The position numbers and the translations under genes are program-made. The notes under the pieces were generated by a model. That model was not told the origin of the DNA. It worked only from the letters and a program-made list of their open reading frames with translations, and did no database searches. Positions 27,764 through 37,651 of a stretch of 64,000 nucleotides of DNA are shown piece after piece (position 1 is the first letter of the stretch; the number at the start of each line of letters is the position of its first letter). The stretch lies in the NCBI RefSeq assembly GCF_000259255.1, contig NC_017737.1:62001-126000 (forward strand), read 5' to 3'. This DNA is from Helicobacter cetorum MIT 00-7128. GTDB lineage: Bacteria > Campylobacterota > Campylobacteria > Campylobacterales > Helicobacteraceae.

Positions 27764-29620
27764 ATGGACTTACAAGAAAATCCCCAAGAAAATTCATCAA
27801 GCCCTTTTGATTCACAAACCTTTCTAACAAGTCAAAAATATAAAAGCGCTATAGCTACGCTCGCATTTTTAGTGCTTTTTTTACTCTTTTTAGCTGTGGC
27901 TCTATTTAAAGCCACTTTTCCTAAAAGCAACATGCCAAACTTAATAATCAATAAGCAAGATATTGCCACAAGAGGCACCATCTATAGTCAAGATGGCTAT
28001 AGCCTAGCAAGCTCACAAAAACTTTTTAAACTCGGCTTTGATACAAGGTTTTTAAACCCCGAAAAAAAAGAATTTTTTATAGATTTTCTCTCTATTTATA
28101 GCAATATCCCTAAAACATCTCTAAGAAATTCTCTCAATACTAATGGCTACACCACCCTAGCTTATAATCTCACGCCAAATACGGCAGCTAATCTCAAAGA
28201 TTTAAATAAAAAATTCCTTACTTATGGCGTTTTTCAAAACTTTAAAGATAAGAATAATAAAATTTGGCAAAAACAAGGGCTAGATATTGAAGTAAGCGGT
28301 GTTTCTAGGCATTACCCCTATAAAGATAGTTTAGAGCCAATTGTTGGCTATGTGCAAAAAAAAGAAGAAGATAAGCTCACTATTACCACCGGAAAAAAGG
28401 GGATTGAAAAAGCTCAAAACAATTCGCTTGATGCCCAACAAAATGGTGAAAAAATAGGCAAAAGAGATGTGAGCTTTAATTTTATTCAAAACCGCTCTTA
28501 CATAGAAAAAAAGCGCCTTGATGGCTTTGAAGTGTATTTAAGCATTCCCCTAAAACTCCAAAAAGAGATTGAAGTCCTTTTGGATAAAACTAAGGCCAAA
28601 CTCAAAGCCAAGGAAATTTTAGTAGGTATTATTAACCCAAAAAGTGGGGAAATCCTATCTCTAGCTACAAGCAATCGCTTTGACCCAAACACTATAAAAA
28701 CAAGCGATTATGAGAGCTTAAATCCTAGTGTAGCTGAAAAAGTTTTTGAGCCCGGTAGCACGATTAAACCCATTGTATATTCTTTATTATTAGATAAAAA
28801 CCTTATCAATCCTAAAGCACGCATTGATTTGAATAAAGGTTTTTATCAGCTTGGTAAATACACTATTAAAGATGATTTTATCCCTAGTCAAAAAACCATT
28901 ATAGAAGATATTCTCATCAAATCTAGCAATGTGGGCATGATAAAAATTAGCAAAAATCTAACTCCTGAAGATTTTTATAACGGGCTTTTAAATTATGGCT
29001 TTTCGCAAAAAACAGGCATTGATTTATCTTTAGAAAGTCAAGGGAAAATCCCTCCCTTAAATGCCTTTAAGCGTGAGGTTTTAAAGGGAAGTATCTCTTA
29101 TGGCTATGGATTGAATGCCACTTTCTTGCAACTTCTTAGAGCCTATGGCGCATTCTCTAATGAGGGCAAATTGGTTACCCCCTACTTAGTGCAACGAAAA
29201 ACTGCTCCAAATGGCGATATTTATATCCCCACACAAAAACCTATTATTCAAGCTATTAGTAAAAAAAGCGCTCAAAAAATGAGAGAAACCTTGCTTAAAG
29301 TAGTGCGTTATGGAACCGGTAAGGGCGCTCAATCTGAGGGATTATGGGTTGGAGGCAAGACAGGAACTGCTAGGATAGCCAAAGGAGGTGGCTATAGCGA
29401 AGAATCCTACAACAGCTCTTTCTTTGGTTTTGTAGAAGATGAAAGGCGTGTTTTTACTATTGGAGTAGTTGTCTTAGGCTCACATGGTAAAGAAGAGTAT
29501 TATGCTAGCAAGGTTGCTGCCCCTATTTTTAAAAATATCACAGAAATTCTTACTTATTATCGTTATTTAACCCCTTCTATGTCTATTCAAAACGCTTTAG
29601 AAAAACGCCACTTAAAGTAA
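27764..29620 (+). CDS. ftsI: Penicillin-binding protein 3 (FtsI)
   Basis: Septal peptidoglycan transpeptidase, partner of FtsW. A single membrane helix (about residues 30-50) follows a Pro/Ser/Gln-rich cytoplasmic tail. The transpeptidase motifs are Ser332-Thr-Ile-Lys335, Ser387-Ser-Asn389 and Lys532-Thr-Gly534. The 618 residues are typical. It is separated from fliE by 180 bases containing only weak hairpins, and closed by the hairpin at 29646. Its 3' side is the junction to accessory genes. Confidence 0.95.
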   Translation: MDLQENPQENSSSPFDSQTFLTSQKYKSAIATLAFLVLFLLFLAVALFKATFPKSNMPNLIINKQDIATRGTIYSQDGYSLASSQKLFKLGFDTRFLNPEKKEFFIDFLSIYSNIPKTSLRNSLNTNGYTTLAYNLTPNTAANLKDLNKKFLTYGVFQNFKDKNNKIWQKQGLDIEVSGVSRHYPYKDSLEPIVGYVQKKEEDKLTITTGKKGIEKAQNNSLDAQQNGEKIGKRDVSFNFIQNRSYIEKKRLDGFEVYLSIPLKLQKEIEVLLDKTKAKLKAKEILVGIINPKSGEILSLATSNRFDPNTIKTSDYESLNPSVAEKVFEPGSTIKPIVYSLLLDKNLINPKARIDLNKGFYQLGKYTIKDDFIPSQKTIIEDILIKSSNVGMIKISKNLTPEDFYNGLLNYGFSQKTGIDLSLESQGKIPPLNAFKREVLKGSISYGYGLNATFLQLLRAYGAFSNEGKLVTPYLVQRKTAPNGDIYIPTQKPIIQAISKKSAQKMRETLLKVVRYGTGKGAQSEGLWVGGKTGTARIAKGGGYSEESYNSSFFGFVEDERRVFTIGVVVLGSHGKEEYYASKVAAPIFKNITEILTYYRYLTPSMSIQNALEKRHLK

Positions 29621-29645
29621 TTTAAGTCTTTAAGCTAAATAAAAA

Positions 29646-29674
29646 AGTTTTTAGATAGAATAAAAACTCTTTTT
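29646..29674 (+). terminator. Terminator of ftsI
   Basis: AGTTTTTA / TAAAAACT stem (8 bp), 7-base loop, then C and five T. Placed 26 bases after the ftsI stop. Confidence 0.75.
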
Positions 29675-29715
29675 GTATTGTAAAAGTGTTATGAATTTTA
29701 TTGTAAAGGGAATTG

Positions 29716-30763
29716 ATGTTAGCTACTTATCAAAAGTGTGTTCAAATTGCTATATTGTTTATGTTAAAGCTTTTAAGAAAGTATCACTTCCAAGCTTTTT
29801 GGATGGGTGTTATTGAGATGATAGCTGATAGAAGTTATGAGCCAGAAAAACTTCTTATGGGAGTCAAAGTTAAGACAATTGAAAGCTTGTTGCCTAGAAA
29901 AGACCGCATTGTAAATATGAGAGCTTGCTTTAAAGCATTTTTGTGATTTTCGTTTTAATAACTCACAAAATTTAGCTTGTTTAACCACAGATATGCGTTT
30001 TTTGCAAGATTTATATTTAAAGAATTTAGAAACACATCAAATTGCCCCTTTCTTAGAAATTAAAACAGCTACTTTTCATACCGCTACAACAGAACATGGA
30101 AAATATGAATTTAAATTTGGACTTTTAGAAACACCCTATATTTTTGAGGGTTCATGGGGCATTACCATTCAATACATAAACGAAAAAGGTAACCACTTTC
30201 TTTATAGAATTAGTTTTTGTAAAACTCATCACAATCACTTGCTTATTGGCGCTATTCAAGGTGTAAAAGATTTAAATGAATTGCATTATCAATTTTTTGC
30301 CAAATATTGCAAGACTAGACCAAACTTTTTCTTAATCAAATTAGCTAAAGAATTAGGAGAGGTTCTAGGATGTTCTAAAGTGCTTGGTATCCCAAATAAC
30401 GGACAAATTTCTCTCAATGGCAACAACCAAAAAGTTTTCCAAGACCATGATAAATTTTTTGCCAGCTGTGAGGCACAATTAGTAGAAGTAGACAATTTTA
30501 CCTATTGGGAAATTCCAAAAATTGAAAAGGCTATTGAAGAATACCCTCAAAAGCACCGTGCTAAGCAACGAGCTAGAAGAAAAATTATGCAAACTTTTAG
30601 GGAAAGTTTGCAAGATATTATTGTTTTAAAACCACAGAATTTAGCAACCAACCCCCCCCCCAAAAAAAACAGAACTTATATAAACATTTTATGGCATCTT
30701 AAAAGATTCTTTGAGACTGCCTTTTTACAAGATTCACTGATTTTAAAATTTTTAATTAGATGA
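29716..30763 (+). pseudogene. VirK/YbjX-family (DUF535) gene, frameshifted
   Basis: Two plus-strand frames read as one protein. The first part (ATG 29716, stop TGA 29944-29946) holds about 76 residues. The second continues in the next frame, through SQNLACLTTDMRFLQ, to 30763. Removing one T from the five-T run at 29938-29942 joins them into about 350 residues, near the size of E. coli YbjX. The second part has the DUF535 core: YRISFCKTHHNHLLIGAIQG, RPNFFLIKLAKELGEVLGC and VLGIPNNGQISL. VirK-type proteins have been linked to virulence and peptide resistance, but their biochemical role is unclear. The 3' part also has a C10-A8 tract that can change frame. A ribosome site (AAAGGGAA) precedes the start. 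It could be off by phase variation, decayed, or a sequencing error. Confidence 0.8.
30652..30669 (+). repeat. C10-A8 homopolymer tract in the VirK-like gene
   Basis: Ten C at 30652-30661 followed at once by eight A at 30662-30669, about 95 bases before the stop of the VirK-like gene. Tracts of this length are slippage-prone in Helicobacter. Gain or loss of a base would change the last 35 codons or so. Confidence 0.9.
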
Positions 30764-30867
30764 ATTAAAAGCCTATTTTTTATAGATTTTTTATGAGATT
30801 ATTTAAATCAAGCCCAAATCTACTATACACAGAGAAAATGCCCTTAATGCTCATAGTGTTTTAAAAA

Positions 30868-31782
30868 TTAACCCTCTTTTAATGCCCTTTCTAGCCAATC
30901 AAGCATTTCTGTAAGCACTTCTTCTTTACTATGTTCATTTAATATCTCATGTCTTAAGCCACCAAAAAGTTTTATCATTACATTAGAAGCGCCTTGTCTT
31001 TGCAAACATTCCATAGCACGCACCACGCCTTTTGAAAAATCCCCCGCCACATCATCGCTCCCACTCATAAATAAAACCTTCAAATCTTTAGGCACTTTTT
31101 GAAAGCGAGAAAAACACTGCCATGACCCTATTAACAGATTAAAAAAGCTATTAGTAGTAAAAGAAAACCGACATAATGGGTCATTAATACACTCTCTAAT
31201 TACATGTTCATTTTTACAAAGCCAACTCCCCCTTAAGCCTTTGCCAAAGCGTTTCACTCTAAGATTTTTAGAAAAAATCTTTCCCATATCCCATGGATAA
31301 TCAATCTTTAATAATTTTGCTAAACCAACTATCATAATCCCAATAGGTATCATCAAAATAGGCGAGGGTGTGCCTATTAAAATTAGCGCATCAGGTTTAA
31401 ATGCGCCTCTTTGCACCAAGCGCCTAGAAAGCATTGAGCCCATGCTATGTCCTAGTAAAACATGTTTGTGGTTAGGAAGTTGCTCCTTAATAATAGAACC
31501 CAATCTTTCCAAATCGCTTATTGCCTCTTCAAAACCATTTTTTCCCATTTCGCCTAAAAACACATCGCTTTTATTAACACTCTTTCCATGCCCTCTATGG
31601 TCATTGATAAAAACATCATAGCCCCTAGCACACAACTCTTCACATAACCATGCGTAGCGCTCCTTATGTTCTATCATGCCATGAGCAATTTGCACGACAA
31701 CACCAATAGGATTTGTAGGCGTGTATTGATGGTAGTGAATTTCTAGATTTGAGGTGCTTTTAAAGCGTAAGTCAGTCTGCAT
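30868..31782 (-). CDS. Alpha/beta hydrolase, monoacylglycerol-lipase / lysophospholipase type
   Basis: Serine hydrolase of the Hydrolase_4 group. The nucleophile elbow GHSMGS has Ser113; the likely acid is Asp243 or Asp244 in MSGSDDVAGD, and the base is His278 in GGLRHEILNE. AHGMIEHKERY and DHRGHGKS are the oxyanion and lid-side motifs typical of monoglyceride lipases and bacterial PldB. The 304 residues are full length and there is no signal peptide, so it is cytoplasmic. A good AAGGAAT site precedes the ATG. It lies alone on the minus strand between the broken VirK-like gene and petC. Natural substrate unknown; probably lysolipids or monoacylglycerols. Confidence 0.88.
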   Translation of the reverse strand: MQTDLRFKSTSNLEIHYHQYTPTNPIGVVVQIAHGMIEHKERYAWLCEELCARGYDVFINDHRGHGKSVNKSDVFLGEMGKNGFEEAISDLERLGSIIKEQLPNHKHVLLGHSMGSMLSRRLVQRGAFKPDALILIGTPSPILMIPIGIMIVGLAKLLKIDYPWDMGKIFSKNLRVKRFGKGLRGSWLCKNEHVIRECINDPLCRFSFTTNSFFNLLIGSWQCFSRFQKVPKDLKVLFMSGSDDVAGDFSKGVVRAMECLQRQGASNVMIKLFGGLRHEILNEHSKEEVLTEMLDWLERALKEG

Positions 31783-31913
31783 TAATTAATTCCTTGCAAA
31801 AACTCTTAATGAGTTTTTAATAAAACAAGTCTAATTGTAGTGTAAAAATAAGAATAGTTAAATAAAAATAAGACAATCCCCCCTAGAAGTAGTCCCCCCT
31901 CCTTACCAACAAA

Positions 31914-32762
31914 CTAATGCACTTCACTCCAAACTTTCTTTTTCCAAGCATAAGCTAAGAATGCCAAGATAGCAAAGAATGCCATAATCTTAATGCCCAA
32001 CGAGTTTCTCTCATCTTTTTTTCTATCACCCGCTTTTTCTAAATAAGTGATAACTTGTTTTTGAGCTTTTTCACTCAATCCCACTCTAGGCATAGCTGTG
32101 CCTTGCAAAAGCTTTTGAGGGTCATTAATAAAGACATTTAATCCATGCTCGCCCTTAGCTCTAATCATCATGGATAAATCAGGCACTTCAGAGCCTAAAT
32201 AGTGCACTAAATCTTTAGTATTACTAAAGGCTTTATCTTTAGCATAATCTAGGCTATGACATCTTTGACAGCTTTGAGCAAACACTTCCTTATCGCTCAA
32301 CTTTTCAGGCAAAATAGAAGTGAGATACGCCACAATATCGCTTAAATCTTTATCGCTAAACTGACTAAACGCCGGCATAGGATAAGGTTTCTCATCATTG
32401 AATTTATGACTCAACTTTGCTGTTTTTACAGGGTCTTTGATAAAGTGGGCTAAGAAATTTAAATCTAGCACCCCAGCAATATGGCTTAAATCTGGTGGCA
32501 CCACCCCAAAAGAGCTACTCTCACTAATAGGAGCTGGAATGTTTTGAGATTTAATGCCATGGCAAGCGGTGCAATTCTCTGCTACAAGTTGCTTACCTTT
32601 ATTAACATCGCCATTTTTCAAATCCATAGGCTCTAAGTCTTTGAAAGCAAAGTCTGCCGGAGCGACTTTAGGATGCATTACAGAATGCGCATAAGGCTCA
32701 ACCCCATAATAAATCGCTCCAATAACAACAATGAGTAAAACTAAAATCTTAAACTCTCTCAT
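31914..32762 (-). CDS. petC: Cytochrome bc1 complex, dihaem cytochrome c1 (PetC)
   Basis: Electron-accepting c-type subunit of ubiquinol-cytochrome c reductase. An N-terminal anchor (residues 5-20) and a C-terminal helix (about residues 258-275) flank two cytochrome c domains with haem sites C64-T-A-C-H68 and C165-Q-R-C-H169. The dihaem form is the epsilonproteobacterial type. Distal methionine candidates are in PYPMPAF and GTAMPRVGL. The 282 residues are full length. It overlaps petB by four bases as the last gene of petA-petB-petC (HP1540-1538). Confidence 0.94.
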   Translation of the reverse strand: MREFKILVLLIVVIGAIYYGVEPYAHSVMHPKVAPADFAFKDLEPMDLKNGDVNKGKQLVAENCTACHGIKSQNIPAPISESSSFGVVPPDLSHIAGVLDLNFLAHFIKDPVKTAKLSHKFNDEKPYPMPAFSQFSDKDLSDIVAYLTSILPEKLSDKEVFAQSCQRCHSLDYAKDKAFSNTKDLVHYLGSEVPDLSMMIRAKGEHGLNVFINDPQKLLQGTAMPRVGLSEKAQKQVITYLEKAGDRKKDERNSLGIKIMAFFAILAFLAYAWKKKVWSEVH

Positions 32763-33997
32763 CTAACACCCCCTTGGTTTTTTCTCTCAGCTATCGTAAT
32801 AATAGGTAGCACCACAAAGAAAAGGGCTAGGAAAGTTACTGAGCCTACCAAGCCAATATACTTACTCATACCAAGTGGTGGCAATTTACCATAGATAGTC
32901 AATACAATCATATCTACAATTAACACCCAAAACCATACCATAAAGGCTTTACGCTTATGTGCAGGAGCAACCACTTGACTTCTATCTAAGAAAGGGAGTA
33001 AGAAGAAAATCACTTGTGCCACACCAAAAGCCGCCAAACCTAAATCAGCATTAAAGAAAAAGCCTCTTAAGACTTCATAGCTCCATAAGAAATACCACTC
33101 AGGGTAAATATGATGCGGAGTTTTAAGGCTATTAGCTCTTTCAAAGTTGATAGGGTCCATAGCAAAATCATAGTGATAGCACACCAAATAAAAGAAAAAG
33201 ACCATGAACGCACAAACCACAAAAATATCCTTAGACAAGAATACCGGCCAAAAAGGAATGACTTTAGATTCTTTTTTCTTGCCTTCAATAAATTTTTTCT
33301 CTTCTAGCTCAAAGTCAATTTCTTCGCCCTCTTGATTATTGACATGCGGAATGCGTAAAGAGTAAAAATGCACCCCAATGAGTAAAATGATTGTAATAGG
33401 TAGCAAGAATACATGGAGCATAAAAAAGCGTGTTAGAGTCGCATCAGCTACAACATAATTACCCCTAATCCACTCAACCACATCAGCCCCAATAAAAGGA
33501 ATGCCCCCAAATAAATTTGTGATAACGGTTGCTGCCCAATAGCTCATCTGCCCCCAAGGTAACATATACCCACTAAAGGCTTCCGCACTAAAGACCACAA
33601 ACAAAATCATTCCGCTAATCCAAATCATCTCACGACCCTTTTTATAAGAGCCATAATAAATCGCTACAAACATATGGATATAAATGATAACAAAAATCAT
33701 GCTCGCTGCCGTAGCATGCATGTGTCTCCAAAGCCAGCCATAAGCCACTTCTTGCATGATAGTGAAATTCACGCTATCAAACGCCATTTTCGCATCAGGC
33801 TTGTAATACATGAGCAAGAAAATCCCTGAAACTACAAGCACTCCAAAGAGCGTTAACAAAATAACCCCCATTGCCCATAAGAAATTGATATTCTTAGGAA
33901 TCCAATATTCTGTCATTAGCACTTTAGCGAGCTTTTTTACTCCTAAGCGCTGGTCTAACCAATCTATAACGCCATCTGCTTTTCTAATCTCTGCCAT
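32759..33997 (-). CDS. petB: Cytochrome b of the bc1 complex (PetB)
   Basis: Membrane core of the bc1 complex carrying two b haems and the quinol sites. The 412 residues contain about eight to nine membrane helices. The haem-ligand histidine pairs lie in WLWRHMHATAAS and in the later FFMLHVFLLPI helix, and the Qo loop PEWY motif is present as HHIYPEWYFLWSYE. It lies 10 bases after petA and overlaps petC by four bases. Confidence 0.97.
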   Translation of the reverse strand: MAEIRKADGVIDWLDQRLGVKKLAKVLMTEYWIPKNINFLWAMGVILLTLFGVLVVSGIFLLMYYKPDAKMAFDSVNFTIMQEVAYGWLWRHMHATAASMIFVIIYIHMFVAIYYGSYKKGREMIWISGMILFVVFSAEAFSGYMLPWGQMSYWAATVITNLFGGIPFIGADVVEWIRGNYVVADATLTRFFMLHVFLLPITIILLIGVHFYSLRIPHVNNQEGEEIDFELEEKKFIEGKKKESKVIPFWPVFLSKDIFVVCAFMVFFFYLVCYHYDFAMDPINFERANSLKTPHHIYPEWYFLWSYEVLRGFFFNADLGLAAFGVAQVIFFLLPFLDRSQVVAPAHKRKAFMVWFWVLIVDMIVLTIYGKLPPLGMSKYIGLVGSVTFLALFFVVLPIITIAERKNQGGVR

Positions 33998-34007
33998 TTG
34001 ACTCTCC

Positions 34008-34511
34008 TTATGCTTTGCCCATCATTTTCTTATACTCAGCCCCTGCCTCACCAAAAGTGATTTTAGTGCCCTCAATCTTAAAAGGCGGAATATCAAAAGG
34101 TCGTGGGGGGGGAGTGCCAGCGATATTCACGCCATTAGAAGTGAAACGCCCCCCATGGCATGGGCACAAAAACCCTTTATCCTCACCCTCATAAGCAGGG
34201 ATACAACCTAAATGCGTGCAAATTTGAATCGCTGTGGTAAAAACGCCATCGCCAATTTTAAAATCTCGTTTTTCATTAAAGCTCTCTTTTTTAGAACGCT
34301 TTAAGATATAAACCGGCTTACCACGCCATTCTACGGTGGAGAATTGCCCCTCTTGCATATTAGCCACATCTATGGTCGTAAAACCTGCTGACACAACGCT
34401 TGGAAGCGGGTCCCAAGTCTTTTTCATTGCTACTAGACTAGCCACTGCTCCAACAGCTGTAGCACCAGCTAGGCTCATTCCTAGAAAATCACGCCTTTTA
34501 ATATCCGCCAT
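34008..34511 (-). CDS. petA: Rieske iron-sulfur protein of the bc1 complex (PetA)
   Basis: Carries the 2Fe-2S cluster that takes the first electron from quinol. I use the ATG at 34511 (MADIKRRDFLGMSLAG) because it gives a twin-arginine signal KRRDFLG and has AAGGAGT upstream; the longer frame to 34559 adds 16 unlikely residues. Cluster ligands are CTHLGC and CPCHGGRF. The Pro loop is encoded over a run of eight C on the coding strand. About 167 residues, normal. First gene of petABC. Confidence 0.95.
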   Translation of the reverse strand: MADIKRRDFLGMSLAGATAVGAVASLVAMKKTWDPLPSVVSAGFTTIDVANMQEGQFSTVEWRGKPVYILKRSKKESFNEKRDFKIGDGVFTTAIQICTHLGCIPAYEGEDKGFLCPCHGGRFTSNGVNIAGTPPPRPFDIPPFKIEGTKITFGEAGAEYKKMMGKA

Positions 34512-34642
34512 GATTACACTCCTTGAATTAAAAATTCCTCTATGATGATTTAAGAGCATAGAAACAAATATTTTACAACAAACTCTCTTAATAATCTTTT
34601 TAAAATGAAAAAATAAGCAAGAATTTAGCGCTTTTTCTAGTC

Positions 34643-37600
34643 TTAAGCCACACTTAGAGCATTTTTAGTGCGCAAATAACTTAGAAGTGTCTCTAAAATA
34701 TCGTTATCATCTTTGCTAGGAGCTTTTAAACTCTCTTTATTTTCATCATTATAAGTAATGGTAATGTTTTGATTAAAATTAGAAAGCTTTATAATGCCAA
34801 GCTTATTAGCCAAAATTTTAAGCATAATAATTTGCAAAAACTGCAAACTTAGAGCATCTAATTTGCCAAATCTATCTTGTATTTCTTGCTCAATTTCACC
34901 TACCTCATCAAGCTCTTCACACAAGCTCAAACGCCGATATAAATCTAATCTCAAACTATCACTTGCCACTAACTCAGGGTTAATAAACCCACTCACACTT
35001 AATTGAATTTCTACGCTTTTTTCAAGTCTTTTCTTCCCACCACTAAGTTCATAAATCGCATCTTCAAGCATGCGAGTATAAAGAGCGTAACCGATATTTT
35101 TAATATGCCCGCTTTGGTCTTGCCCAAGCAAGTTTCCACCACCTCTAATCTCTAAATCATGATAAGCGATACTCTCCCCACTGCCTAAATACGAATTTTT
35201 TTCTAAAGCGAGTAAGCGTTTTAAGGCTTGTTCGTTTAAACTTTTTTTATCCTCTATGAGAAAATAACAAAAGCCCTCTTTTTTACCCCTACCTACTCGT
35301 CCTCTTAATTGGTGCAAATCTGCTAATCCAAAACAATCAGCCCTATCAATAATAATCGTGTTAGCATTAGGCAAATGAATGCCTGATTCCACAATAGAAG
35401 TGCATAATAAAAGCTGATAAACCCCTTGAGAAAATTTCAGCATAATTTCTTCACTTTCATTAGCACTAATTTGTGAATGCAAAATGGCAATGTTAAGCTT
35501 AGGAAAGAGATTTTCTAATTCAGTCTTTACTTTTGGAATACTTGCAATATGATTATGGATATAAAATACTTGTCCGTTACGGCGTAATTCCCTATGAATA
35601 ATCTCTTTTAATAATTCATTGCTCTTTTCTTTTAAGAAAGTGCGATTAGCTTGACGCTCTAAAGGTGGGGTTTTTAAAGAACTAATCCCCTTAATTTGAG
35701 AGAGTGCCATATTAAGCGTGCGTGGAATAGGAGTTGCTGACATGCTTAAAAAATGCACATCTTTACTCATCTCTTTTAAAGCCTCTTTTTGTTTGACCCC
35801 AAATTTATGCTCTTCATCTACCACCATTAAGCCTAAGTTTTTAAACTTCGCACTTAAAATAGCATGTGTGCCAACTACTACATCAATTTTACCATCTTCA
35901 AGTTGTTTGAGAAGTCTATTTTTTTCGCTCGCTTTAACATACCTATCTAGCCTTGCTATCTTAACCCCAAAAGATAACAAACGCTCTTTTAAGGTTTCAA
36001 AATGCTGGTGTGAGAGCAATGTAGTAGGCACTACCAATGCGCTTTGATAACCATTTAAAAAGGCTGTAAAAATCGCATGCATACTCACTTCAGTTTTTCC
36101 AAACCCTACATCACCACTTAATAATCTATCCATAACACGCCCATTATTCAAATCGTTTGAGATTTCAGTAATGGCTTTTTCTTGATCGCTTGTGTATTCA
36201 AAACCAGAAGTTGTCTTAAATAAGCTGAGTTCTGCTAGGTTTGTATCCATAACTTTCCCTCGCACTAAATTACGCTCTGCAGCTAATTCTATAATCTTAT
36301 CTGCAATTTCTAGGAGCTTTTGGCGCACCTTAGATTTTAACTTAGCAAAGCTCCCTTTGCCTAGTCTATCCATAACAGGCACACTATCGCTTTGTGCGAC
36401 ATAGCGAGCGATTAAATGCAAGTTTTCAACCGGTAATAGCAGTTTGTCTTCGCCTAAATAAGCGATTTCTAAAAAATCTCTTGTGCTTCCTAAAATGCTG
36501 TGTTGCACTAATTTAGTAAATATCCCAACCCCATAATCCTCATGCACTACCCATTCACCCACACTTAGTTCATTTAAGGCGAGTTTGGACTTTTTGCGTG
36601 CCTTTTTTCTTGCAAAAGAGTTAAGTGAAATAAAGATTTCTTTAGGTGTGCTAAAACGCAATACAAAAGGTGCAATCTCACATTTAATAACGCTTTTATC
36701 TATTGTGGGGAGTGCGTTATCTAAAATCGTTTTGCTAGGGGCTAAAAGCGTGATTTGCTTGTGTGAATTTAAAGCAATAAAATTTTCTGTAGCATTTACA
36801 TGCACTTCTAAATCTTCATAGCCCTGCTTAGTTTCTAAAACCTTTAAATTTTTAAAACGCTTTAAATCTAATTCTTCAAAACTTGCTAATTCTTTAAGCT
36901 CCTCTAAAGCCCCATTGCTTAAAATAGTCTTATAGACACTTAATAAATCTTGCGCATAATCTTCTAAAAACCACAACCCCAAAGAAGTTAAATCCTTAGA
37001 AAAACTATTAAAATCACTCTCTTCTATTTTTTCTTTTAGATTCTCATATAAATCGCTTGTTAAACTAAAAAGTGCTGGAGCAATTTCTAGCTCTAGCAAT
37101 TCTTCGCCCACACTCATTTGCGTTATAGGGTCAAATTCCTTAATGCTCTCACAAAGAGTATCAAAAAAGCTTAAGCGATACGCCTTAGAACCCGGAATAT
37201 AAATATCTACAATATCTCCCCTAAAGCTTGCCTCCCCTTCTACTTCTACCAAGTCTAAAATTTCATAGCCGTAGTAAAAAAGCTTGTCTTTTAAATCTTT
37301 TAAATCATAATTTTCTGTAAGAGTGATTTTAAAACTTTCTAAAAGCTCTTTTTTGGGCAAAGGGTGTAATAACGCAGAAATAGGGGCAATAATTATGGCT
37401 TCTTGATTGTTTTCTAAGGCTTGATAGAACTCTCTTAAGGCACTTAAAAGCCCCATAAACTCTTCATAAAACGAACGTAGGTCATCGCCTTTTTTAGCCC
37501 TAAATTCAGGGAAAAAAATAACTTTAGCATTAGGTCTAAAATAGGAAAAAACCTCTCTAGCAAGCTCGGCCTCTTTAAAGTCCTTGCAAGCAACAATACT

Positions 37601-37648
37601 CTCTTCAAAGCCTTTGTTTAAGGCATAATAAAGACTAGATTGAATCAT
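34643..37648 (-). CDS. mfd: Transcription-repair coupling factor Mfd
   Basis: Removes stalled RNA polymerase from DNA lesions and recruits UvrA. Domain order is as expected for Mfd: UvrB-like N-terminal domain (about residues 1-330), RNA-polymerase-interaction domain from SVGEWVVHEDYGVGIF (about residue 365), RecG-like translocase with Walker A LLSGDVGFGKTEV and DEEH box, TRG region LADLHQLRGRVGRG, and the C-terminal UvrA-masking domain. The 1001 residues are somewhat shorter than E. coli Mfd (1148), as usual in Helicobacter. It ends in the gap before petA and starts three bases after ccmA. Confidence 0.96.
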   Translation of the reverse strand: MIQSSLYYALNKGFEESIVACKDFKEAELAREVFSYFRPNAKVIFFPEFRAKKGDDLRSFYEEFMGLLSALREFYQALENNQEAIIIAPISALLHPLPKKELLESFKITLTENYDLKDLKDKLFYYGYEILDLVEVEGEASFRGDIVDIYIPGSKAYRLSFFDTLCESIKEFDPITQMSVGEELLELEIAPALFSLTSDLYENLKEKIEESDFNSFSKDLTSLGLWFLEDYAQDLLSVYKTILSNGALEELKELASFEELDLKRFKNLKVLETKQGYEDLEVHVNATENFIALNSHKQITLLAPSKTILDNALPTIDKSVIKCEIAPFVLRFSTPKEIFISLNSFARKKARKKSKLALNELSVGEWVVHEDYGVGIFTKLVQHSILGSTRDFLEIAYLGEDKLLLPVENLHLIARYVAQSDSVPVMDRLGKGSFAKLKSKVRQKLLEIADKIIELAAERNLVRGKVMDTNLAELSLFKTTSGFEYTSDQEKAITEISNDLNNGRVMDRLLSGDVGFGKTEVSMHAIFTAFLNGYQSALVVPTTLLSHQHFETLKERLLSFGVKIARLDRYVKASEKNRLLKQLEDGKIDVVVGTHAILSAKFKNLGLMVVDEEHKFGVKQKEALKEMSKDVHFLSMSATPIPRTLNMALSQIKGISSLKTPPLERQANRTFLKEKSNELLKEIIHRELRRNGQVFYIHNHIASIPKVKTELENLFPKLNIAILHSQISANESEEIMLKFSQGVYQLLLCTSIVESGIHLPNANTIIIDRADCFGLADLHQLRGRVGRGKKEGFCYFLIEDKKSLNEQALKRLLALEKNSYLGSGESIAYHDLEIRGGGNLLGQDQSGHIKNIGYALYTRMLEDAIYELSGGKKRLEKSVEIQLSVSGFINPELVASDSLRLDLYRRLSLCEELDEVGEIEQEIQDRFGKLDALSLQFLQIIMLKILANKLGIIKLSNFNQNITITYNDENKESLKAPSKDDNDILETLLSYLRTKNALSVA

Positions 37649-37651
37649 TCC

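Noticed and set aside
34105-34112. Run of eight G (C on the coding strand) in petA as a phase-variation tract
   Set aside because: It encodes the conserved proline loop of the Rieske protein, a core respiratory subunit, and the frame is intact. The tract is better explained by Pro codons.
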